A stretch of 32,675 nt of DNA from Anaerofilum sp. An201 (GTDB taxonomy: Bacteria > Bacillota > Clostridia > Oscillospirales > Ruminococcaceae). The stretch spans positions 1-32,675 of the forward strand of contig NZ_NFJT01000030.1 in assembly GCF_002160015.1 (NCBI RefSeq), in the 5' to 3' direction. The first letter of the stretch is position 1. Each line of letters begins with the position of its first letter. Shown here piece by piece: positions 1 through 6,979 of the stretch. Under the pieces are notes generated by a model. That model saw nothing but the letters and a program-made list of their open reading frames with translations, searched no databases and was not told the DNA's origin. The position numbers and the translations under genes are program-made.

Positions 1-593
1 GGGGTGGGCGCCGGCGTGGGCGTGGCGGAGGGGGCGGGCATCTCTCCCGCCGTCACCTGCACGCTGCCGTCCAGATGCACCTCCAGCTCCAGGATCAGCG
101 TTTCCTCGGCGGCGGTCTTCCATTCCTCGTGTTCGGAGTCCACCGTGAGCGCGATGCTGCCGCCGTCCTCCAGATATCCCTGCTGGATGGCGCGGTCGGC
201 CAGATCGTCGGACACCGCCTCCATCGACTTGCCGAACGCGCTGTATCCCTCGATCAGCTGGCGGCCGTCCTCGTTCAGGCCCTCCAGGCGCACCACATGG
301 CTGGTGCGGTTCACCCACATCATCACGTCGGGATTGATCTGCATGCGCACGGTGCCGTAGGGGGTCAGCAGCAGGCCGCCCGTCACCGTGACGACCAGCG
401 CACAGGCTGCCGCCGCGGCCAGCGGGACGATCCGCTTCCACACCCGCAGCGCGGGTTTGGGCGGCGCGAACTCCACCACGCTGTCCACCGTCTGCCCCAC
501 CTCATACCCGAGGTTGGCCACTTTGAGAAACCGGCCCTCGCCGTCCAGGACCACGGCGTAGCTCAGGCCGCATTCCATCACCAGATATTTCAT
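1..593 (-). CDS. rsgI: RsgI-type anti-sigma factor, C-terminus cut by window edge
   Basis: Membrane-bound anti-sigma factor expected to hold SigI at the membrane and release it on an extracellular signal. Visible are about 197 residues: a cytoplasmic RsgI_N-like domain (residues 1-50, opening MKYLVMECG), one membrane helix at about 55-77, then an extracytoplasmic stretch starting YGTV with INPDV at 86-90. In characterised RsgI proteins autocleavage occurs at an Asn-Pro bond in this region, so N87-P88 is the candidate site. The visible end is a Pro/Thr/Ala linker (APTP-type repeats) like those before surface-exposed sensor or carbohydrate-binding domains, but that domain lies outside the window. 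The ATG overlaps the sigI stop (ATGA), so the two are translationally coupled. Family assignment is confident; the signal sensed is unknown. Confidence 0.85.
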   Translation of the reverse strand, partial: MKYLVMECGLSYAVVLDGEGRFLKVANLGYEVGQTVDSVVEFAPPKPALRVWKRIVPLAAAAACALVVTVTGGLLLTPYGTVRMQINPDVMMWVNRTSHVVRLEGLNEDGRQLIEGYSAFGKSMEAVSDDLADRAIQQGYLEDGGSIALTVDSEHEEWKTAAEETLILELEVHLDGSVQVTAGEMPAPSATPTPAPT

Positions 594-1321
594 TGTCTCT
601 CCCCTCCCCTCATCAGCGACATCTGGCCCAGATGCCCGCGTATGATCTCGAATCCATTGGTATAGGCCAGCAGGATGGCCACCAGATATTTGCGGTGGCG
701 TTCCAGCGTCTTGCGCTCCACCTGTGCCCCCTCGGCCAGCTGGGCCAGCGGCACCCGGCCGTTCTTTTCCACCTGCGCCAGAATGTCCGGCCGGGTGCGG
801 GCAAAGGCCAGTGCCCGGCCGCACGCCTCCAGCGTGCGCTGCTGCCGGGGGCAGTTGTCGGCCACGTCGGTGAGCTTCAGGCCGAAGCCCTCCAGCTGGC
901 CGGCAAATTCCAGGATCTCCTCCCGCGTGGCCTGCCGGAGCTGGCGCCCCGCAATGGGGTCGTGGCCGGTGTCCAGCTTTTCCAGCATGGTGCGGCCGTT
1001 GTCCTCGTCCGGTTCGTCCAGCGAGGCCGCGCCTTTGTGACGGCTTTCCCGGCGGGCATAGTCCACCAGGCGGCTGCGGATGTGCAGCGCGGCAAATTTG
1101 AGGAAGGCCCCCCGCTCGGCGCGGTAGGCCACCACCGCCTCGTGGAAGGCCAGCATGGCGATGCTCAGCTCGTCATCCTGCCCCTCCCGGGGGACGCGCC
1201 GCAGAAATTTTGCGGTTTCCGAGCGGATGAACGGCAGATACTGCCGTACCAGCTCGTCGGCGGCATGGGTATCCTGCGCGGCGGCCGCCACCCGCGCCAC
1301 GATCTCATGTTCCTGTTTCAT
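590..1321 (-). CDS. sigI: RNA polymerase sigma factor SigI
   Basis: Alternative sigma factor of the SigI group, 243 residues, usual for the family. It directs RNA polymerase to a small regulon, classically heat or cell-envelope stress in Bacillus and polysaccharide sensing in cellulolytic Clostridia. The region-2 core is visible as LAFHEAVVAYRAERGAFLKF followed by HIRSRLVDYARRE; the C-terminal part holds a helix-turn-helix-like stretch around QLAEGAQVERKTLERHRKYL. The start ATG is preceded by GGGAGGAG at good spacing. The stop overlaps the ATG of the anti-sigma gene by 4 bases, the standard sigI-rsgI arrangement. The reading frame stays open far upstream of this ATG, but that extension has no family similarity and runs through the promoter and terminator region. 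Confidence 0.9.
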   Translation of the reverse strand: MKQEHEIVARVAAAAQDTHAADELVRQYLPFIRSETAKFLRRVPREGQDDELSIAMLAFHEAVVAYRAERGAFLKFAALHIRSRLVDYARRESRHKGAASLDEPDEDNGRTMLEKLDTGHDPIAGRQLRQATREEILEFAGQLEGFGLKLTDVADNCPRQQRTLEACGRALAFARTRPDILAQVEKNGRVPLAQLAEGAQVERKTLERHRKYLVAILLAYTNGFEIIRGHLGQMSLMRGGERQ

Positions 1322-1441
1322 GATCTCCTCCCTGGGCGCCGTATGGGCGCACCTGTTGCTGCTGTTGGCAGAATACGCACCGGGGATGGGGATTTTCGGG
1401 GTATCCTGTCCTCTTTTTTCGCGGATACAGAAAAATTCCAG

Positions 1442-1450
1442 TATATACCA
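1442..1450 (-). promoter_or_regulatory. Possible extended -10 promoter of sigI-rsgI
   Basis: Reading leftwards, TGGTATATA forms an extended -10 (TGn plus TATATA) about 120 bases before the sigI ATG. No good -35 lies 16-18 bases upstream, so the call is tentative. Confidence 0.35.
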
Positions 1451-1506
1451 TACCCGGCACCGCGTGCGCGTTCTATCAGGAACTTGTAAAGGAAATGTAT
1501 AGTCTA

Positions 1507-1538
1507 TGTAAAACAGCCGTCCGGCAAGACCGGACGGC
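1507..1538 (-). terminator. Intrinsic terminator of the yhhN-ALDH operon
   Basis: A perfect 9-bp stem, GCCGTCCGG and CCGGACGGC around a 5-base loop (1516-1538), is followed on the minus strand by TGTTTTACAT. It sits downstream of the aldehyde dehydrogenase stop and just upstream of the sigI promoter region. Repeat copy A lies between that stop and this terminator. Confidence 0.75.
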
Positions 1539-1610
1539 CGCAGGCTTACGGTATCTGCAATCCCTCCGCCAAAAGCACGGTTTCGGCGGGCTTTGGGCGG
1601 CGGGAAGGCT

Positions 1611-1667
1611 TCGACCTCATCCGCCCCGCAAAGCGGGGCACCTTCGCCAGCCAGGGGAAGGCGTTCG
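1611..1667 (+). repeat. Two-hairpin intergenic repeat, copy A
   Basis: The element starts TTCGACCTCATCCG-like. Stem 1 is GCCCCGC/GCGGGGC with loop aaa (1623-1639). Stem 2 is a degenerate CCTTCgCC...GGGGAAGG. It lies in the 3' untranslated region of the aldehyde dehydrogenase gene, in inverted orientation. A 16-17 base near-perfect direct repeat (CCCTCCGCCAAAAGCAC at 1562-1578 and the same minus one C at 1679-1694) flanks it. Confidence 0.8.
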
Positions 1668-1701
1668 GCACGCACAGCCCCTCCGCAAAAGCACTTTTTT
1701 C

Positions 1702-3069
1702 TCAGCGCCCCAGCAGCACCCGCTGCAAAAGCGGCAGATTCTTTTCGTTGTACGGCGCATAGCGCAGCGGAATGTCGGGATGGGTGCGGTTGTGCAGCAC
1801 CGATTTGTGGTGCGAGAAGGTATCGAAGCCGTCCTTTCCGTGGTAGCTGCCCATGCCGCTGTTCCCCACGCCGCCGAACGGCAGGTTGTGGTTGGCCAGA
1901 TGCATCACCACGTCGTTGACGCAGCCGCCCCCGAAGTTCACCCGCTCCAGCACCGCGCGCGCATACCCGGCACGGCGCGTGAACACATAGCAGGCCAGCG
2001 GCTTTTCCCGCTTCTGCACCGCCTGCACCGCATCGTCCAGGCGGTCGTAGGCGATCACCGGGAGGATCGGCCCAAAGATCTCCTCCCGCATCACCTCGCT
2101 GTCGAAGTCCGCCTCCACCACCGCCAGCGCGATGTGCAGGCTTTCGGCGTCCCGCGCGCCGCCGCGCACGCCGGTCGCCCGGTCCAGCAGGCCGCACAGG
2201 CGGTCGTAGTGGCGCCGGCTGACGATGCGCGGATAGTCGGGATCGTGCAACGGATGGGGGAACATCTTCTCCGCCTGCCGCATCAGAAGCTCGATGAAGC
2301 GGTCTTTCACCCGGCTGTCCACCAGCACATAGTCGGGCGCGACGCAGGTCTGGCCGGCGTTGAGCAGCTTGCCCCAGGCAATGCGCCGGGCCGCGACGGC
2401 CAGGTCGCACTCTGCGTCCACGAAGCAGGGGCTTTTTCCGCCCAGCTCCAGCACCACCGGCGTGAGGTGCGCCGCCGCTGCCGCCATCACCTGCCGCCCC
2501 ACCCGGGGACTGCCGGTGAAGAAGATCATGTCATACCGCTGGGCCAGCACGTCGCCGTAGGGGATGGTCTCGTCGACGCAGGCCACGTATTCGGGCGAAA
2601 ACACGCGGGAGAGCAGCCGGTGCAGCAGGGCAGTGGTGTGCGCGCTGTGGCGGGACGCCTTGACCAGCACACAGTTGCCCGCCGCGATGGCCCCCACCAC
2701 CGGCGCCAGCGCCAGCTGCAGCGGGTAGTTCCAGGGCGACAGCACCAGCACCACCCCGTAAGGCTCGGGATAGACGCGGCTGACCGCCGGGAAATGCGAC
2801 AGCGGCGTGCCGCGGCGGCGCGGTGCGGCCCATTTTTCCAGATGGCGCAGCGCGTCGTCGATCTCCCCCACCACCATGGCCAGCTCGGTGAGGAAGGTCT
2901 CATAGCTGGATTTGTTCAGGTCGGCTTTCAGCGCCTGCTCGATCTCGGGACGCGCCGCGAGCAGGGCCTCCCGCAGTGCGCGCAGCCGGCGGCGGCGAAA
3001 GGCCAGCGGACGGGTGGCCCCGGTGGCAAAATAGCGGCGCTGCCGCTGTACCAGTTCTTGGATGTTCAT
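1702..3069 (-). CDS. Class-3-type (fatty) aldehyde dehydrogenase
   Basis: NAD(P)-dependent oxidation of an aldehyde to the acid. At 455 residues it has the shorter length typical of the ALDH3 group (fatty aldehyde dehydrogenase, AlkH/YwdH-like) rather than the ~490 of other classes. Visible motifs are SPWNYP with the oxyanion-hole Asn at 114, FFTGSPRVG (cofactor loop, about 184-192), ELGGKSP with the general base E208, NAGQTC with the nucleophile C242, and EEIFGPILPV. The start has AAAGGGGGAGA upstream. It is the second gene of an operon, 18 bases after the YhhN-family gene. Because that family can release a fatty aldehyde from lysoplasmalogen, this enzyme is a natural partner that would detoxify it; that link is inference. 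The family call is firm, the substrate is not proven. Confidence 0.9.
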   Translation of the reverse strand: MNIQELVQRQRRYFATGATRPLAFRRRRLRALREALLAARPEIEQALKADLNKSSYETFLTELAMVVGEIDDALRHLEKWAAPRRRGTPLSHFPAVSRVYPEPYGVVLVLSPWNYPLQLALAPVVGAIAAGNCVLVKASRHSAHTTALLHRLLSRVFSPEYVACVDETIPYGDVLAQRYDMIFFTGSPRVGRQVMAAAAAHLTPVVLELGGKSPCFVDAECDLAVAARRIAWGKLLNAGQTCVAPDYVLVDSRVKDRFIELLMRQAEKMFPHPLHDPDYPRIVSRRHYDRLCGLLDRATGVRGGARDAESLHIALAVVEADFDSEVMREEIFGPILPVIAYDRLDDAVQAVQKREKPLACYVFTRRAGYARAVLERVNFGGGCVNDVVMHLANHNLPFGGVGNSGMGSYHGKDGFDTFSHHKSVLHNRTHPDIPLRYAPYNEKNLPLLQRVLLGR

Positions 3070-3087
3070 AGTTTCTCCCCCTTTGGT

Positions 3088-3756
3088 TCAGAATGCCAGG
3101 CTTGCTCCGAGCAGGAACATGGCATAGTAGTAGGTCAGCAGGTTGGCGATGTGCACGGCCGGGTGCTTTTTCTCGTAGAAATACAGGAACAGGATGAGCA
3201 GGTCGGACACCCAGAACAGCGCCGCCCCCGCCAGCACCAGAAAGCACCACGGCCGCCCGATGCCGAACGCCAGCTGCGCGCCCTTGCCCAGCAGCGCCGA
3301 CACGAAGGCCGCATACAGCACCACCCACGGACGCATCCGCCCCAGCTCCATGCCGGGCAGAAAGGACAGCGCCAACGCACCGGCCATGCCCAGCATCGCC
3401 GCCAGCGGCACCGGCCATCCCAGCGGCTGCAGACGGCACAGCCCCCACACGAACAGGGCATGGCCGCTCAGAAAGAAGGCCAAACCGGCCAGAAACCAGC
3501 CCGGGCGGCGCAGGCGGTTGTAGACCGCCAGCACCACGTCGCCCGCCACACAGCACAAAAGCGCCGGCAGCAGGTGCCAGAAGGCTTCCCTCCGGCTGCC
3601 CAGCAGGGCGCACACCGCCGCCACCACCACAAAATAGACACTGCACAGCGTTTTTTCCGGCAGATACCCCCGGCCGGGGATCCGCAGGCGCCGCACAAGG
3701 AGCAGCAGCGCGGCCGTGTACGCCGCCCCCATTGCGAGAATACAAGGCATGACCAT
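3088..3756 (-). CDS. YhhN/TMEM86-family membrane protein, predicted lysoplasmalogenase
   Basis: Integral membrane protein of 222 residues with about eight hydrophobic helices. It carries the family's recognisable polar spots inside helices: AGDVVLAVYN, FFLSGHALFVW and a late SDLLILF. Studied members (human TMEM86, a Legionella YhhN protein) hydrolyse the vinyl-ether bond of lysoplasmalogens, giving a fatty aldehyde and a glycerophospho-head group. The chosen ATG has AAAGGGGGG 8-9 bases upstream. Upstream in-frame ATGs are ruled out because the promoter -10 lies at 3790-3795, so an earlier start would fall at or before the transcription start. First gene of an operon with the aldehyde dehydrogenase. 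Activity is inferred from the family. Confidence 0.8.
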   Translation of the reverse strand: MVMPCILAMGAAYTAALLLLVRRLRIPGRGYLPEKTLCSVYFVVVAAVCALLGSRREAFWHLLPALLCCVAGDVVLAVYNRLRRPGWFLAGLAFFLSGHALFVWGLCRLQPLGWPVPLAAMLGMAGALALSFLPGMELGRMRPWVVLYAAFVSALLGKGAQLAFGIGRPWCFLVLAGAALFWVSDLLILFLYFYEKKHPAVHIANLLTYYYAMFLLGASLAF

Positions 3757-3789
3757 ACGCCCGGCCCCCCTTTGCAGCATTTCTCTTTC

Positions 3790-3818
3790 AGTATAGGCAA
3801 AAAAAGGCGGCCAGTCAA
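3790..3818 (-). promoter_or_regulatory. SigA-type promoter of the yhhN-ALDH operon
   Basis: TTGACT, exactly 17 bases, TATACT, reading leftwards; about 34 bases before the chosen start. One of the best promoter matches in the window. Confidence 0.8.
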
Positions 3819-3821
3819 TTT

Positions 3822-3850
3822 GCGCCCTGCCCAAACATCGGGCAGGGCGC
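3822..3850. terminator. 11-bp inverted repeat abutting the yhhN promoter
   Basis: GCGCCCTGCCC and GGGCAGGGCGC pair perfectly around a 7-base loop. It lies downstream of the 724-residue lipoprotein gene, so it may end that transcript, but it lacks a run of T on either side. It also lies 3 bases upstream of the -35 of the yhhN promoter, so an operator role is an alternative. Confidence 0.45.
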
Positions 3851-3976
3851 TTGGTCATCTGGTCAAACCAGACATATGCGGGAGAGAAATCGCCGTGTGT
3901 CCGCCGCCTATGGCTCCGCGCTGTCTTTGGAGAGGGCGAGCGATCTCAAGGCGTTCCCCCCTCTTTCCAGATGTTC

Positions 3977-6151
3977 TCAGTTCTGCTCGGCCAGCCACGT
4001 TTGCAGCTGGTCGCACACCTGCGCGGCAGACGCGGCGGCAGACAGGTCCTGCTTCGCCGTTTCCACCACCACCTCGTCGAAATAGTCCGGCACGACGGGG
4101 GTATCCGCAGCCGCCAGCAGCGGCTCCAGCTGCGGCAGCACATCGTCGGCATGCGGCAGATACTCCCGGATGGGCTGCAGCTCCCACTGGCTCTGCAGGC
4201 TTTCCGGACGCACCGGCAGACCGTCGTCCAGCTCGTACTGCTGCACCGAATGGCTCAGCAGCGTCTGCAGAAAGATCGCCGCGTCGGCGGTTTCGTCCTG
4301 CGTCGCCGGAATGCCCGCCATCACCGACGGCACATACACGCCCTGCGCGCCCGGCACGCTTCGCACACAGTACTGTCCCAGATCAATCACACCGCTGCTG
4401 TCCTTATTATAGAAAGCATTGCACACATCGGCCAGATTGTCAAACGTTTCCAGCTCGGCGGCGGCGTTTTCCGGGAATAGCACCATCCCGCTCATCTCGA
4501 CACTGATCCCCTCGCTGGCCAGTTTCTCCTCCATCGTTTCGCTGCGCCAGAGCTCCCGGTAGATGTCCGGCCCGGCCGCGCTGCACAGCCGCCCGACGAG
4601 GGTATAAAATTCCTCCAGTGCCGCGCGGTCGATCTGCCCGCTGTGCAGCAGCGTGTCCCGCATGCCGGGCAGCAGCACCGCCGCGATCTCCTCCGGCGGC
4701 TGGCCCAGCACCGCGCGGTCGGACAGCGTGCTCTGGGTGTGCAGCTGCGGCCCGTTTTCCACCGCCTGTGCCAGCTGCTCCAGGCTTTCGGGCGGCTCAT
4801 ATCCCGCTCCCAGCAGCAGCGGCAGCTTCATCCGCCCCGCCACATACCACAGCTTTCCATCCCGCTCCCCTGCCCGGGCGGCGGGATACAGTCCCTCGGT
4901 GTCCACCAGAGAGGAGAGATCGGCCAACAGCCCCTGCTCCACCATCGAATCCACCGGCAGACCGTCCAGAATCAGCACGTCGGGCGCTTCTCCCGCCAGC
5001 AGGCGGGTGTTCAGCTGCTTGATCGCGTCCTCCTTTTCCAGTCCCTCCTGCATCCCCACTTCGTATTCCACCTCCAGCTCCGGGTGCTCCAGCATGCACT
5101 GGGACACCGTCTGCCGCACGGTGGGATTTTTCTCCAGCGAGTAGACGGTGAGGGTGCGCGTCTGGGGACGCACAAGGTCGGGGTCATAGTCGTAGCGCAG
5201 CAGCTGCGAGCGTGTTCCCGCGCCGTGCCGCACCGACAGGCTGACCCAGGTATCCACCACCAGACAGTCGCTCGCCAGCGCCCGCACCGCGGTGACCGCG
5301 GAGGCAACCTGCATCCGGGGTGCGTTCTCGGCGTCCAGAATCTGTTCCCACACGGTGCCGTTTTCGGTCCGCACATACACCGAATTTCCCCGCAGGCCGT
5401 ACAGATTGCCGTCCCGCACGTCCATCAGGATCTGGCCCTCGGCCGGCTGGGTGTAGCAGACGTCCCCCGTAATATCCACTGTGAAGATCTGGTCGTCTTC
5501 ATTGACGCCCCACACATATCCGTCCCGCGCAGTCAGCGGCGAGGTAAACATGTGCGCGGCGGCGTCCGCGGCATAGCTCAGCGTGCTACCGTCCGCACGC
5601 AGCAGACCGAACGACTCCGCCATCATCCCGCGGCAGACTATCAGATCTTCTCCGTCAAACTGGATGTCGAAGATCTGTTCCGGCATCCCGTCCGGCATCT
5701 CGATCGGCAGCATCTCCTGCAGCGGGATCTGCTGCCAGCCGTCCTGCCAGACATACAGGCGGTCCTCCAGCAGCAGATGGTCGCTGCCCTCCTGCGGGAT
5801 ACCCACCGCCGCTTCCAGGCACACCGCGCCCTCCGCCGAGAGGGCAAAGTGCGCCTCCTCTGCGCCTTCGGGCAGCTGCGCCCACTCCGGCACCGTGCGC
5901 TGCCAGCTGTCGCCGCGGTCGGTGCTGGTGTAGAGGACGACAGCATCCTTCGTGGTCTCCACAAGGCGAATGGTATCGCCGTGGGTGAAGATCTCCCGGT
6001 CGTATGCGTCGGGGGACAGACCCTCGGGGGTGATGTCGGTCTCCACCCATCCGCCCACCTGTTCGGGCAGAGCGGACGAGGCCGCCGGGGCACAGCCGGC
6101 CAGCAGCGAGGCCGCCAGAAGCAGCGCCGCACAGCGTGTTCTCCTTTTCAT
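3977..6151 (-). CDS. Large lipoprotein: propeller-like N-half plus solute-binding-protein-like C-half
   Basis: Exported lipoprotein of 724 residues; lipobox LLAGC with the modified Cys at 20. The first half (about 30-350) looks like a beta-propeller, with a sialidase/BNR-type TSTDRGDSW near residue 80 and repeated short strands. From about 352 (TLTVYSLEKNP) it reads like an extracellular solute-binding protein of the family-1 type: LEVEYEV, INQL-like IKQLNTRLLAGEAPDVLILD, then ADLSSLVD and later IPATQDETADAAIFLQTLLS. No ABC permease or ATPase lies nearby, so a scavenging transporter role is doubtful. It is divergent from a response regulator-kinase pair, which suggests a sensory co-receptor (inference). 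The start has AAGGAAGGTGA upstream. The combination of halves is seen in the sequence; the function is unknown. Confidence 0.75.
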   Translation of the reverse strand: MKRRTRCAALLLAASLLAGCAPAASSALPEQVGGWVETDITPEGLSPDAYDREIFTHGDTIRLVETTKDAVVLYTSTDRGDSWQRTVPEWAQLPEGAEEAHFALSAEGAVCLEAAVGIPQEGSDHLLLEDRLYVWQDGWQQIPLQEMLPIEMPDGMPEQIFDIQFDGEDLIVCRGMMAESFGLLRADGSTLSYAADAAAHMFTSPLTARDGYVWGVNEDDQIFTVDITGDVCYTQPAEGQILMDVRDGNLYGLRGNSVYVRTENGTVWEQILDAENAPRMQVASAVTAVRALASDCLVVDTWVSLSVRHGAGTRSQLLRYDYDPDLVRPQTRTLTVYSLEKNPTVRQTVSQCMLEHPELEVEYEVGMQEGLEKEDAIKQLNTRLLAGEAPDVLILDGLPVDSMVEQGLLADLSSLVDTEGLYPAARAGERDGKLWYVAGRMKLPLLLGAGYEPPESLEQLAQAVENGPQLHTQSTLSDRAVLGQPPEEIAAVLLPGMRDTLLHSGQIDRAALEEFYTLVGRLCSAAGPDIYRELWRSETMEEKLASEGISVEMSGMVLFPENAAAELETFDNLADVCNAFYNKDSSGVIDLGQYCVRSVPGAQGVYVPSVMAGIPATQDETADAAIFLQTLLSHSVQQYELDDGLPVRPESLQSQWELQPIREYLPHADDVLPQLEPLLAAADTPVVPDYFDEVVVETAKQDLSAAASAAQVCDQLQTWLAEQN

Positions 6152-6233
6152 GCGCTCACCTTCCTTTTCTCTTTTTTACACAATAGCACCGGCCGCTCAA
6201 ATCCATCTCAAAGGCGGGCGGGATTTTTTCAGA

Positions 6234-6262
6234 TTGTTTTGATTGAGGGATATTAGTATAAT
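6234..6262 (+). promoter_or_regulatory. Promoter of the two-component operon
   Basis: TTGTTT, 17 bases, TATAAT, ending about 42 bases before the response-regulator ATG. The -10 is perfect and preceded by TAG; the -35 is only half matched. Confidence 0.55.
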
Positions 6263-6304
6263 AATAGCACAGACGCTCCCTATGCGGAGCAGAGGAGGAA
6301 CACC

Positions 6305-6979
6305 ATGCGTATTTTGCTGATCGAAGACGACCTGGCCCTGTGCCAGGCGCTGACCACCATTCTGCACCACGCGGGGCATGAGGTGAGCTGCCTGCACGAC
6401 GGGGTGGAGGGGCTGCTGGCGCTGGAGCGCGGCGCGGCCGACGTGGTGGTGCTGGACCGGATGCTGCCCGGCATGGACGGGGTGAGCCTGCTGCGCCGGG
6501 CGCGGGAAAAGGGGGTGGACACGCCGGTTCTGATGCTGACGGCGCTGGACCAGCTGGAGGACCGCGTGAGCGGGCTGAACGCCGGGGCGGACGACTATCT
6601 GGCAAAGCCCTTTGCCCCGCCCGAGCTGCTGGCGCGTCTGGCGGCGCTGGGGCGGCGCCCGGCAGCCTACCGGCCGGCGCTGGTGCAGGCGGGCGACCTG
6701 ACGCTGGACCCGGTGGGCGGAACGCTGACCGGGCCGTGCGGAAGCTGCCAGCTGAGCCGGCGGGAAAACGCGCTGCTGGGCTGTTTTTTGTCCTCTCTCG
6801 GGCAGACGCTGCCGCGCGGGCTGCTGTTTGATCGGGTGTGGGGGCTGGAGGCCGACGTGGAGGAAGGCAGCCTGGACAGTTTTGTCTATCTGGTGCGGCG
6901 GCGGCTGCGCACGGTGGGCAGCAAGCTGCTGATCCGCACGGTGCGCGGGGTGGGCTATATGGCCCAGATGCCGTGCTGA
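6305..6979 (+). CDS. OmpR-family response regulator
   Basis: DNA-binding response regulator of 224 residues. The receiver domain (1-115) has the acidic pocket EDD at 7-9, phospho-acceptor D51 (VVVLDRMLPG), T79 and K101 (DDYLAKPF). A winged-helix output domain follows, ending in VRRRLR...TVRGVGYMAQ. The start has GAGGAGGAA upstream. Its stop overlaps the GTG of the kinase gene, so the pair is co-translated. It is divergent from the propeller/solute-binding lipoprotein gene, a likely target or co-sensor. Targets cannot be read from the sequence. Confidence 0.9.
   Translation: MRILLIEDDLALCQALTTILHHAGHEVSCLHDGVEGLLALERGAADVVVLDRMLPGMDGVSLLRRAREKGVDTPVLMLTALDQLEDRVSGLNAGADDYLAKPFAPPELLARLAALGRRPAAYRPALVQAGDLTLDPVGGTLTGPCGSCQLSRRENALLGCFLSSLGQTLPRGLLFDRVWGLEADVEEGSLDSFVYLVRRRLRTVGSKLLIRTVRGVGYMAQMPC

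Noticed and set aside
1322-1400. Possible SigI-dependent promoter (CCCC runs and CGTA) upstream of sigI
   Set aside because: C-runs and a CGTA are present but at spacings unlike the known SigI promoters, so they may be chance in GC-rich DNA.
1495-4506. A very long open plus-strand frame (about 1000 codons) opposite the aldehyde dehydrogenase and YhhN genes
   Set aside because: GC-rich DNA keeps antisense frames open; the peptide is His/Gln/Arg-rich with no domain, and the minus-strand genes have clear motifs, starts and promoters.
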